DNA of 21,131 bases from contig JBEKNT010000067.1 of the NCBI GenBank assembly GCA_049522565.1, positions 1 through 21,131 on the forward strand, given 5' to 3'. A model generated the notes under the pieces. That model was not told the origin of the DNA and did not search any database. It saw only the letters and a list, made by a program, of their open reading frames with translations. Shown one piece after another: positions 7,654 through 14,534 of this stretch. Every line of letters starts with the position of its first letter. The first letter of the stretch is position 1. The position numbers were made by a program, and so were the translations under genes. Source of the stretch: JASHVB01 sp049522565. Its GTDB lineage: Bacteria > Pseudomonadota > Alphaproteobacteria > Acetobacterales > Acetobacteraceae.

Positions 7654-7665
7654 CTTGCCCGCAAG
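7654..7665. promoter_or_regulatory. Candidate autoregulatory palindrome of the ArsR-type gene
   Basis: CTTGC-CC-GCAAG is a 12-bp near-palindrome 18 bp upstream of the ATG at 7636. On the minus strand it overlaps TATCTT (7668-7663), a possible -10 box. No good -35 element is seen. A regulator bound here would block its own transcription. This is inference from position and symmetry only. Confidence 0.35.
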
Positions 7666-7745
7666 ATAGGCTGCCTGGAGCGTCGCCGCAGCTACCCATG
7701 CTTCGGTCGCCGCCGAAGTGTCACGCGCGCCGATCGGCGCTTGAT

Positions 7746-8069
7746 TCAGTTGCAGCTCGGTTGCTGGTGGCAACGATCGCGCTCGCCGGGCGAGACGCCA
7801 CGGTCGGCGAGGCGTTGGCGCAACAGGACCAGGGCCGCAGTGAGCGTGCCGAGATGCCGCTCGGGCGGGATGCGCGTGATGAGGGTTTGCGTCATGCCTT
7901 CCAGCAGCACGCCGAGCATCACGTAAGGGTCGGCTTCGCTGCGCAAGGCGGTTTTGATCGCGACCGACAGTTCCGCCAGCGGGTCCGGCGCCTGTGAAGC
8001 TGCCTGTTCGGCTTGGCTGGACAGCGTCCGAACAATGCGGGCGTTCGGCCGTCTTCTGGTCGGTTTCAT
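7746..8069 (-). CDS. Small hypothetical protein
   Basis: A 107-residue frame starting MKPTRRRPNARIV, with a basic N terminus, then a helical core (PLAELSVAIKTALRSEADPY, MLGVLLEGMTQTLITRIPPE, LGTLTAALVLLRQRLADRG). No signal peptide or membrane segment is convincing. I recognise no family. The amphipathic core with ordinary composition, unlike the Arg/Pro-rich spurious frames nearby, supports a real gene. It lies 109 bp upstream of the ArsR-type gene on the same strand and head-to-head with the HTH gene at 8357, so it may share that regulator's control region. The ribosome site is poor. Confidence 0.55.
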   Translation of the reverse strand: MKPTRRRPNARIVRTLSSQAEQAASQAPDPLAELSVAIKTALRSEADPYVMLGVLLEGMTQTLITRIPPERHLGTLTAALVLLRQRLADRGVSPGERDRCHQQPSCN

Positions 8070-8145
8070 GGGCTGCGTCCGATGAGTGACCCGGCGGGCG
8101 ATATCCAGGCTGGACCGGTCTGATAGACGATTGCGCGCCGGCTAG

Positions 8146-8163
8146 CTGTGCGATTCCGCACAG
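8146..8163. promoter_or_regulatory. 7-bp inverted repeat in the divergent intergenic region
   Basis: CTGTGCG (8146-8152) and CGCACAG (8157-8163) flank ATTC. It lies 77 bp upstream of the leftward hypothetical gene and about 190 bp upstream of the rightward HTH gene. It could be an operator; nothing in the sequence identifies the protein that would bind. Confidence 0.3.
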
Positions 8164-8290
8164 GAAATGCCAAATTGCCGTGTGCTGGGTGCCAGGTGGC
8201 GGGCAGTCGTGTCACGATCCGCACTACCTCGGCAGGTCTTAGTTGCATCGGCTTGTGGTATCGTCCAGAATCGCCATGGCTGAGATGACC

Positions 8291-8342
8291 AAAATAGCAA
8301 AATAGCCAGAAGATCGTCAAGCTATTTTGCCATTATCGTCAA
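8291..8342. promoter_or_regulatory. AT-rich operator-like repeat cluster in front of the HTH gene
   Basis: In an otherwise GC-rich window this stretch carries two tandem AAAATAGC units (8291-8298, 8299-8306). It also has a perfect 10-bp inverted repeat, GCAAAATAGC (8297-8306) with GCTATTTTGC (8321-8330), whose arms start 24 bp apart, and two copies of ATCGTCAA (8313-8320, 8335-8342) spaced 22 bp. The spacing of about two helical turns and the position 15-66 bp before the ATG at 8357 fit dimer binding sites of the encoded Cro/CI-like protein. Autoregulation is inferred. Confidence 0.6.
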
Positions 8343-8356
8343 AATTTGGACGAACG

Positions 8357-8902
8357 ATGGCTCAACCGCCGCCCGCCCCCCGAACGCGCCGCGCAATCGA
8401 AGCGCAGAATCGGGCCTCGCCGCAGGTCGAGGTTCGCGGTGCGAACCCGGGGGTAGCCGGTCGCCTGCACGAGGCTGTCCGCGCGGCCGGCGGCAACCAA
8501 GCCGTGGCACGACGTTCCGGCGTGCCGCTCGCCACCGTCAATAATTATGTTCGTGGTCGCAACGGCATGAAAATCGGGCCGCTGGCGGCCCTTGCGGTGG
8601 CGTGCAACGTCTCGCTGGAATGGCTCGTCGCCGGCGGCGAGGCGTCTGCAACCGCACTGCTGGCCGACCCCGATTATCCTGCCGCCATGGCCGCCCCCCC
8701 GCCCGGCCTGGCCGAGGCTCAAGCGGAATCGTCGCCGGCCGACATGACCGGTGGCATCGATGTGCGTATCCTGGTCAAGGCGATCGAGATCGTTGCCGCG
8801 ATCGCCGGGGCAGCGGATTTTCTCGACGACCCGAAGGAGCTGGCCCGCCGCATTGCTACCACCTACGCGGTGCTGATCGAGCCGGAAGCATCGCGGGAGT
8901 GA
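8357..8902 (+). CDS. Cro/CI-type helix-turn-helix protein
   Basis: 181 residues. After a disordered, Pro/Arg-rich N terminus (1-30) comes a phage-repressor-like HTH: VAGRLHEAVRAAGG, then NQAVARRSGVPLATVNNYVR starting at residue 47, then LAALAVACNVSLEWLVAGG. The order of helices and the LEWLVAG ending are typical of CI/XRE-like domains. The remaining ~100 residues are a low-complexity linker and a helical tail (VRILVKAIEIVAAIAGAADF). There is no LexA-like peptidase, so it would not be cleaved by RecA. Start ATG 8357 is preferred over a TTG at 8327, which lies inside the operator-like repeat. No phage genes are nearby; it may be a domesticated repressor. Confidence 0.8.
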   Translation: MAQPPPAPRTRRAIEAQNRASPQVEVRGANPGVAGRLHEAVRAAGGNQAVARRSGVPLATVNNYVRGRNGMKIGPLAALAVACNVSLEWLVAGGEASATALLADPDYPAAMAAPPPGLAEAQAESSPADMTGGIDVRILVKAIEIVAAIAGAADFLDDPKELARRIATTYAVLIEPEASRE

Positions 8903-8990
8903 CCGGCTCGGGTCTCGGCCGTGCGGCGGGGTTTCGAGCGCAGTTCAGCAGCAACGTTCAGGGCCAGCCGGGTAACGGGAGGATGATTCG

Positions 8991-9575
8991 ATGTTCGTCG
9001 TGCTGTTCGAAGTCGAGCCGCGGCCGGAGCGCTGGGACGACTACCTGCGCTACGCCGGAATGCTGCGTCCTGAACTGGTGCAGATCGACGGGTTCCTGGA
9101 CAACCGGCGATTCCGCAGCCGCCGGCATGCGGGGCGGCTGCTGTCGCTGTCGTTCTGGCGTGACGAGAAATCCGTCGTGCGCTGGCGCTCGCATGCGATG
9201 CATCACGGCGTGCAGGCGAAAGGCCGCGCGGAGGTGTTCCGCGACTACCACCTGCGCGTTGCCGAGGTGGTGCGCGACAACGGCGCGGCGCAGCCTCAGG
9301 CGCGGCTCGACGAAACCGAGACCGGACTGGCGCGGGCGGCGAGCATCATCGAGGGTCCAGCGGCCGAAACGCCGCCGGAAGCGGCCGGGCTGATGGACTG
9401 GGACATGTTCGACGGCATCCAGGACCCGCAGGACCGCCTGCTCCTGCTCTCCTGGCGCGACGCCGACACGATGCAGGCCTGGGCACCGCAAGCCGGGACG
9501 CGGCGGCGCGACGTGCGGATCGTGCGCGACTACGGGCTGCGCGACCGGGCCGAGGCGCCGCAGTTCCATCCGTGA
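8991..9575 (+). CDS. Antibiotic biosynthesis monooxygenase (ABM)-family protein, duplicated
   Basis: 194 residues of ferredoxin-like fold. The first ~100 residues are a full ABM module: FVVLFEVEPRPERWDDYLRY, IDGFLDNRRFRS, LLSLSFWRDEKSVVRWRSHA and HHGVQAKGRAEVFRDYHLRV. The second part (about 135-194) repeats the later strands (LLLLSWRDADTMQAWAP, DVRIVRDYGLRDRAEAPQFHP) but lacks a complete first strand, so it is a decayed or partial copy. ABM proteins act as small cofactor-free or haem-binding oxygenases, or simply as dimer folds. ATG 8991 follows GGGAGG at 8977-8982. It converges on ssb with a 27-bp gap that contains a short GCCGC/GCGGC hairpin (9583-9597). Confidence 0.8.
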   Translation: MFVVLFEVEPRPERWDDYLRYAGMLRPELVQIDGFLDNRRFRSRRHAGRLLSLSFWRDEKSVVRWRSHAMHHGVQAKGRAEVFRDYHLRVAEVVRDNGAAQPQARLDETETGLARAASIIEGPAAETPPEAAGLMDWDMFDGIQDPQDRLLLLSWRDADTMQAWAPQAGTRRRDVRIVRDYGLRDRAEAPQFHP

Positions 9576-9602
9576 TGCGGTAGCCGCGCCAGGCGGCCGG
9601 AG

Positions 9603-10121
9603 TCAGAACGGAATTTCGTCGTCCAGGTCGCCGCCCTTCGGCGCCTCCCACGACGGCGCGCCGCTGCCGCCGCTGCGCGGGGCGGCGCCGGCCGCCGCCG
9701 GCCGCTGCGCCGGCGCGCGCTGCTGGTAGCCCCCACCGCCGCCCTCGGCCATCGCGCCTTCCTCGCCGCGCTGGCTGTCGATCAGCACGAGTTCACCGCG
9801 GAACCGGCTGAGCACAACTTCCGTGGTGTAGCGCTCCTGCCCGGTCTGGTCGGTCCATTTGCGGGTCTGCAACGAGCCCTCGACATAGACCTTGCGGCCC
9901 TTGCGCAGGTAGCGCTCGGCCACCTCGCCAATCCGGTCGTTGAAGATCACCACGCGGTGCCACTCGGTGCGCTCCTTGCGCTCGCCCGAGGTGCGGTCGG
10001 TCCAGTTTTCGCTGGTGGCCAGCGTCAGATTGACGATTTTCGTGCCGTCCTGCGTGGTGCGCACCTCCGGGTCCTTGCCGAGATTGCCCACCAGGATCAC
10101 TTTGTTCACGCTACCTGCCAT
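9603..10121 (-). CDS. ssb: Single-stranded DNA-binding protein
   Basis: Binds and protects single-stranded DNA in replication, recombination and repair, and recruits partners through its tail. The 172-residue protein starts MAGSVNKVILVGNLGKDPEV, the hallmark of bacterial SSB. It continues through the OB fold to about residue 110 (TEWHRVVIFNDRIGEVAERY, GRKVYVEGSLQTRKW), has a Gly/Ala/Gln-rich flexible linker (about 120-160), and ends in the acidic interaction tip DLDDEIPF. The ATG at 10121 has a GAGGG-like site. It is divergent from uvrA, an arrangement also known in other proteobacteria. Confidence 0.97.
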   Translation of the reverse strand: MAGSVNKVILVGNLGKDPEVRTTQDGTKIVNLTLATSENWTDRTSGERKERTEWHRVVIFNDRIGEVAERYLRKGRKVYVEGSLQTRKWTDQTGQERYTTEVVLSRFRGELVLIDSQRGEEGAMAEGGGGGYQQRAPAQRPAAAGAAPRSGGSGAPSWEAPKGGDLDDEIPF

Positions 10122-10177
10122 GACCGCACCCTCATTCCCAAGGGAGTGAAATTACCCCCTCCATCCCTAAATCGCTA

Positions 10178-10189
10178 TCGGTTAACCGA
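10178..10189. promoter_or_regulatory. 12-bp perfect palindrome in the ssb-uvrA divergent region
   Basis: TCGGTTAACCGA is a perfect palindrome near the middle of the 133-bp region between the ssb and uvrA starts. It does not match the GAAC-N7-GAAC SOS box. It could bind another regulator; the binding factor is unknown. Confidence 0.3.
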
Positions 10190-10192
10190 CTC

Positions 10193-10222
10193 TTCCCATT
10201 CCACCCGGAATCAGCCTATACC
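10193..10222 (+). promoter_or_regulatory. Possible uvrA promoter
   Basis: TTCCCA (10193-10198) and TATACC (10217-10222) are spaced 18 bp and match the sigma-70 consensus at 4 of 6 positions each. A transcript from here would begin near the SOS box, which places LexA where it can block initiation. Confidence 0.4.
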
Positions 10223-10226
10223 CCGG

Positions 10227-10241
10227 GAACATCTAGAGAAC
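10227..10241 (+). promoter_or_regulatory. SOS box (alphaproteobacterial LexA operator)
   Basis: GAAC-ATCTAGA-GAAC matches exactly the direct-repeat LexA site GAAC-N7-GAAC (GTTC-N7-GTTC) known from alphaproteobacteria. It lies 13 bp before the uvrA ATG and just downstream of the possible -10 box, a sensible place for repression. uvrA is a classic SOS gene; ssb, divergent and about 105 bp away, could also be affected. Confidence 0.85.
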
Positions 10242-10254
10242 AAGCAGGACAGTC

Positions 10255-13113
10255 ATGGCCGGCTCCATCCATGTGCGCGGCGCGCGCGAGCACAACCTGA
10301 AGAACGTGGATGTGGTCATTCCGCGCGACAGCCTGACCGTGCTGACCGGGCTGTCCGGCTCCGGCAAGTCGTCGCTCGCCTTCGATACGATCTATGCCGA
10401 GGGCCAGCGGCGCTATGTCGAGTCGCTGTCCGCCTATGCCCGGCAATTCCTGGAGTTGATGGGCAAACCGGATGTGGATTCGATCGAGGGCCTGTCGCCG
10501 GCGATCTCGATCGAGCAAAAGACCACGTCGCGCAACCCGCGGTCCACCGTCGGCACGGTGACGGAGATCCACGACTACATGCGGCTGCTGTGGGCGCGCG
10601 TCGGCGTGCCCTATTCGCCCGCCACCGGCCTGCCGATCGAGGCGCAGACCGTGTCGCAAATGGTCGATCGCGTCGTCGCCATGCCGGAGGGCACGCGTCT
10701 GTTGCTGCTGGCGCCGGTGGTGCGCGACCGCAAGGGAGAGTACCGCAAGGAACTCGCCGAGTTGCAGCGCCGCGGCTTCACCCGCGTCAAGGTGGACGGC
10801 AAACTCTACGAAATCGGCGAAGTCCCCTCGCTGAACCGCAAGATCAAGCACGAGATCGAGGCGGTGGTGGACCGCATCGTCGTGCGCGACGGCATCGCCC
10901 CGCGCCTGGCCGACAGTTTCGAAACCGCGCTGGCGCTGTCCGACGGCATTGCCTACGCGGAAAATGCCGATGGTGGCGAACGCACGGTGTTTTCCTCGCG
11001 TTTCGCCTGCCCTGTCTCGGGCTTTACCATCGAGGAGATCGAGCCGCGGCTGTTCAGCTTCAACTCGCCGCACGGCGCGTGTCCGGCGTGCGACGGGCTC
11101 GGTACGGAAACGTTCTTCGATCCGGCGATGGTGGTGCCGGACGAGCGCCTGGCGCTCGCCGACGGCGCGATCGCGCCGTGGACCGGCTCGCAAAGCCCGT
11201 ATTACGACCAGACGCTGCAAAGCCTGGCGAAGCACTTCAAGATCACCACGAAGACTCCGTGGCAGGATCTGCCGCAACGCGTGCGCGACGCGATCCTGAA
11301 CGGCACTGGCGAGGAACCGGTCGCCTTCACCTACAAGGATGGCGTGCGCGCCTACACGGTGACCAAGCCGTTCGAGGGCGTGCTGCACAACCTGCAACGC
11401 CGCTTCCAGGAGACCGACAGCGTCTGGGTGCGCGAGGAACTCACGCGCTACCAGGCGGAAAAGCCCTGCGCCGCCTGCAACGGTGCCCGGCTCAAACCGG
11501 AAGCATTGGCGGTGCGCGTCGCCGGCAGCAACATCGCCGAGGCTTCGGCTTTGTCGATCCGCCACGCGCTGGATTGGTTCGACGGGGTGATGCCGACGCT
11601 GACGCCGCAACGCGCCGAGATCGCCCGCCGCATCCTGCGCGAAATTCTCGACCGGTTGCAGTTCCTGGTCGATGTCGGGCTGGATTACCTGACCCTGGCG
11701 CGCGGCTCCGCCACGTTGTCCGGCGGCGAGTCGCAACGTATCCGGCTGGCCAGCCAGATCGGCTCCGGCCTGACCGGCGTGCTGTATGTGCTGGACGAAC
11801 CGTCGATCGGCCTGCACCAGCGCGACAATGAACGGTTGCTGACCACGCTGCGGCGGCTGCGCGACCTCGGCAACACCGTGCTGGTCGTGGAACACGACGA
11901 GGATGCGATCCGCGCCGCCGACCACGTGATCGACATGGGTCCCGCCGCCGGGGTGAACGGCGGTCACGTCATCGCCGAAGGCACGCCGGCGGAAATCTCC
12001 GCCAATCCGAAGTCGTTGACCGGCGACTATCTCTCCGGCCGCCGCCGCATCGACATTCCCCTCCTGCGCCGCCCGGCTCAGGCAGACCGTGTGGTGCGCG
12101 TCGTCGGCGCCCGCGGCAACAATCTCAAGCACCTGACGGCGGAATTCCCGCTCGGCACGTTCACCTGCGTGACCGGCGTGTCCGGCGGCGGCAAATCGAC
12201 GCTGGTGGTGGACACGCTGTACAAGGCGGCGGCGCGCCGGCTGATGGGCTCGGGCGAGGTGCCCGCGCCGCATGATCGCATCGAGAATTTGGAATTGCTC
12301 GACAAGATCATCGACATCGACCAGTCGCCGATCGGCCGCACGCCGCGTTCGAACCCCGCCACCTACACCGACCTGTTCGCGCCGATCCGCGACTGGTTCG
12401 CCGAGTTGCCGGATTCCCGGGCGCGCGGCTACAAGCCGGGCCGCTTCAGCTTCAACGTCAAGGGCGGGCGCTGCGAGGCCTGCCAGGGCGACGGGGTGCT
12501 GAAGATCGAGATGCATTTTCTCCCGGATGTTTACGTCACCTGCGACGTCTGCAAAGGCAAGCGCTACAATCGCGAAACGCTGGAGATCAAGTTCCGCGAC
12601 AAGTCGATCGCCGAGGTGCTGGCGATGACGGTGGACGAGGCGGTGCCCTATTTCAGCGCCCAGCAGCGCATCCACGACCGGCTGAAAATTCTCCAGCAGG
12701 TCGGGCTGGGCTATATCCAGCTCGGCCAGCAGGCGACCACGCTGTCGGGTGGCGAGGCGCAACGGATCAAGCTGTCGAAGGAACTGGCGCGGCGGGCGAC
12801 CGGGCGCACGTTGTACATCCTCGACGAGCCGACCACCGGCCTGCATTTCGAGGACGTTCGCAAGCTGCTGGAGGTGCTGCACACGCTGGTCGAGCAGGGC
12901 AACACCGTCGTGGTGATCGAGCATAATCTCGAGGTGATCAAGACGGCGGACTGGCTCCTCGATCTCGGTCCGGAGGGTGGCGATGGCGGCGGGCGCATCG
13001 TCGCCGAGGGCACGCCGGAGGACGTCGCGGCCAATCCCGAAAGTCACACGGGGCGTTTCCTCGCGCCGATGCTGCTGCGCATGACCAAGCAGAAGGCGCG
13101 GCGGAGGGCTTAG
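10255..13113 (+). CDS. uvrA: Excinuclease ABC subunit UvrA
   Basis: ATPase that finds bulky DNA lesions and loads UvrB in nucleotide excision repair. The full-length protein (952 residues) has two ABC modules: Walker A GLSGSGKSS (32-40), signature LSGGE (488-492) and Walker B with Asp514-Glu515; then second Walker A GVSGGGKST with Lys647, signature LSGGE (830-834) and Walker B with Asp857-Glu858. The C-terminal zinc finger has Cys740, 743, 763 and 766. ACPACDGLG marks the first zinc module. The GGGKST form in the second site is, as I recall, usual in alphaproteobacteria. The ATG at 10255 follows AGGA. An SOS box is directly upstream. Confidence 0.98.
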   Translation: MAGSIHVRGAREHNLKNVDVVIPRDSLTVLTGLSGSGKSSLAFDTIYAEGQRRYVESLSAYARQFLELMGKPDVDSIEGLSPAISIEQKTTSRNPRSTVGTVTEIHDYMRLLWARVGVPYSPATGLPIEAQTVSQMVDRVVAMPEGTRLLLLAPVVRDRKGEYRKELAELQRRGFTRVKVDGKLYEIGEVPSLNRKIKHEIEAVVDRIVVRDGIAPRLADSFETALALSDGIAYAENADGGERTVFSSRFACPVSGFTIEEIEPRLFSFNSPHGACPACDGLGTETFFDPAMVVPDERLALADGAIAPWTGSQSPYYDQTLQSLAKHFKITTKTPWQDLPQRVRDAILNGTGEEPVAFTYKDGVRAYTVTKPFEGVLHNLQRRFQETDSVWVREELTRYQAEKPCAACNGARLKPEALAVRVAGSNIAEASALSIRHALDWFDGVMPTLTPQRAEIARRILREILDRLQFLVDVGLDYLTLARGSATLSGGESQRIRLASQIGSGLTGVLYVLDEPSIGLHQRDNERLLTTLRRLRDLGNTVLVVEHDEDAIRAADHVIDMGPAAGVNGGHVIAEGTPAEISANPKSLTGDYLSGRRRIDIPLLRRPAQADRVVRVVGARGNNLKHLTAEFPLGTFTCVTGVSGGGKSTLVVDTLYKAAARRLMGSGEVPAPHDRIENLELLDKIIDIDQSPIGRTPRSNPATYTDLFAPIRDWFAELPDSRARGYKPGRFSFNVKGGRCEACQGDGVLKIEMHFLPDVYVTCDVCKGKRYNRETLEIKFRDKSIAEVLAMTVDEAVPYFSAQQRIHDRLKILQQVGLGYIQLGQQATTLSGGEAQRIKLSKELARRATGRTLYILDEPTTGLHFEDVRKLLEVLHTLVEQGNTVVVIEHNLEVIKTADWLLDLGPEGGDGGGRIVAEGTPEDVAANPESHTGRFLAPMLLRMTKQKARRRA

Positions 13114-13144
13114 TCCTTCGACCCCATGCTTCGATCTGGACCGC

Positions 13145-13244
13145 TGTCAGTCCGCAAGCAGAATCACCACAAAGGCACAAAGACACAAAGAAGTTGATCT
13201 TCGTGCCTTCGTGCCTTTGTGGTGAATCTGCTTGCGGACTGACA
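13145..13244. repeat. 100-nt near-perfect inverted repeat with 8-nt tandem units
   Basis: Bases 13145-13178 pair with 13211-13244 with only one mismatch in 34. The stem continues through 13179-13190 with 13199-13210 at 9 of 12 positions around an 8-nt loop. Each arm contains three tandem 8-nt units: CACAAAGG, CACAAAGA, CACAAAGA (13168-13191) and CTTCGTGC, CTTCGTGC, CTTTGTGG (13199-13222). The three inner mismatches are A opposite C on the plus strand, hence U-G wobbles in a minus-strand transcript, so the fold is better conserved as minus-strand RNA. It separates convergent uvrA and the LLM oxidoreductase gene. No flanking target duplication is evident. Confidence 0.8.
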
Positions 13245-13291
13245 TGGCGCGCCGGCGATTCAAATGTGGCAGTCGCTACGCACCGCTCCCA

Positions 13292-14329
13292 CTACGCAGG
13301 CGACCTGAAGCGATGCGGTATCCGCTGAATCTCCTCCACCACCTTCCGCCGTGTCGCCGCACTCGTCCCCGCAACGAAATCGATCGACACCGTATCGACA
13401 ATGCCGCCGAACCGCCGCTCGATTGCCTCGGCAATCCCCTCGTACGGCGCTCGTGCGACAAACAGGTCCAGCACCTCGTCGGAGATCTGCGCCGCCATGT
13501 CCTTCCACGCGCCCTGCTTCGACATCTCGGTCAGCTTGACGCCAAGGTCGGACAGCCCATGGATGTCGAACACCCCGCGATACGCCGGCGTCGATCCGTA
13601 GAACGCCACGCGATAGCGGATCTTCTCCGCCGCCGCGCGCACCGCCGCATCGTCCGGGCCGGTCACGACAAACCCGCCCCCGGTGATCTCGAAATTCTCG
13701 AACGACTTTCCCGCCGCGGCCAGTTCCGCCGCCAGCATCGGCCGCACCACCTCCTCCAGATACCGCCGCGTGGCGAAACCATGCAGCCGCACGCTGTCGG
13801 CGACGCGCGCGGCGGTCTTCGACATCAGCGGCCCCACCGCCGCCATGGCGATCGGCACCATCGGCAAACCCAGCGGCCCGGGCGAGAACTCCGGCGTCAT
13901 CAGCGTGAAGTTGTAGTGCTTGCCGCGGAAATCCAGTTTTTCCCCGGTCTCCCAGCAACGGAAGATGGCCCGCAGCGCCTGCACGTATTCGCCCATGCGT
14001 GCCGCCGGCGCCACCCAGGGCACCGAAAACCGCCGCTCGTTATGCGCCTTCACCTGGCTGCCCAGTCCCAGAATGAACCGCCCCCGCGAGTGCCGCTGCA
14101 AATCCCACGCATGGTTGGCGACGATCATCGGGCTGCGCGGAAACGCGATCGCCACCGAGGTGGCCAACTGCACGCGTTGCGTCGCCAACGCCGCGAAGGC
14201 CAGCGGCGTGAACGGCTCGTGCCGCAACTCGTTGGCGGTGACGCAGTCGAAGCCGTCCGCTTCCGCCTGGCGTGCGGCCGGTCCACAGGCCCCCCAATCC
14301 TCCACCGGCAGCACCGTCGAAACCCGCAT
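13292..14329 (-). CDS. LLM-class (luciferase-like) F420/flavin-dependent oxidoreductase
   Basis: 345-residue TIM-barrel oxidoreductase of the bacterial luciferase-like superfamily. It resembles the group annotated as F420-dependent MSMEG_2256-like: EADGFDCVTANELRHEPFTP, LATSVAIAFPRSPMIVANHA, LQRHSRGRFILGLGSQVKAH, IPIAM-type strand VPIAMAAVGPLMSKTAARVA, and DGVRLHG-like DSVRLHGFATRRYLEEVV. The ATG at 14329 is preferred because AGGGGAG lies seven to eight bases upstream; an ATG at 14335 is too close to it. Whether the cofactor is F420 or FMN cannot be decided here. It is divergent from the SDR-CoA transferase-amidohydrolase unit, with a REP-like hairpin between. Confidence 0.88.
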   Translation of the reverse strand: MRVSTVLPVEDWGACGPAARQAEADGFDCVTANELRHEPFTPLAFAALATQRVQLATSVAIAFPRSPMIVANHAWDLQRHSRGRFILGLGSQVKAHNERRFSVPWVAPAARMGEYVQALRAIFRCWETGEKLDFRGKHYNFTLMTPEFSPGPLGLPMVPIAMAAVGPLMSKTAARVADSVRLHGFATRRYLEEVVRPMLAAELAAAGKSFENFEITGGGFVVTGPDDAAVRAAAEKIRYRVAFYGSTPAYRGVFDIHGLSDLGVKLTEMSKQGAWKDMAAQISDEVLDLFVARAPYEGIAEAIERRFGGIVDTVSIDFVAGTSAATRRKVVEEIQRIPHRFRSPA

Positions 14330-14369
14330 CGTCATTCTCCCCTGTACGGCCACCGTCACGGCCCACGCA

Positions 14370-14457
14370 GGCCGGCCATCCACGACTTTCTTCCCGCGCG
14401 CAAGTCGTGGATGGCGGGCCGGAGCCTGCCCCCTGGCGCTTGGCCCCGGAGCCCGCC
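14370..14457. repeat. REP-like double hairpin in the divergent intergenic region
   Basis: Bases 14370-14388 pair with 14402-14420 at 18 of 19 positions (13-nt loop), with core CCATCCACGACTT. GGCGGGC at 14413-14419 can instead pair with GCCCGCC at 14451-14457, so the two stems compete for the same arm. This layout resembles dispersed palindromic intergenic repeats seen in Rhodospirillales and related alphaproteobacteria. It lies between the divergent starts at 14329 and 14535. Confidence 0.6.
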
Positions 14458-14534
14458 ATGACGGATCGCGCCCGTCATTTGCGGTCCGCCCGCTGCTCAC
14501 GTAAAGCGGTCGCCTGCGGGAGAGGAGCCATCGC

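Noticed and set aside
8066..8320. Minus-strand 84-codon frame between the small hypothetical gene and the HTH gene
   Set aside because: It would start inside the operator-like repeats, overlaps the hypothetical gene's start and has no ribosome site or family resemblance.
10216..13047. Minus-strand open frame of about 940 codons opposite uvrA
   Set aside because: It mirrors uvrA, is rich in Arg, His, Asp and Ala, and has no recognisable domain. It is a codon-bias shadow.
13145..13244. CRISPR or simple terminator reading of the tandem 8-nt units
   Set aside because: The units are too short and have no spacers, so it is not a CRISPR. The 46-bp stem without a U-run is too long for an ordinary intrinsic terminator.
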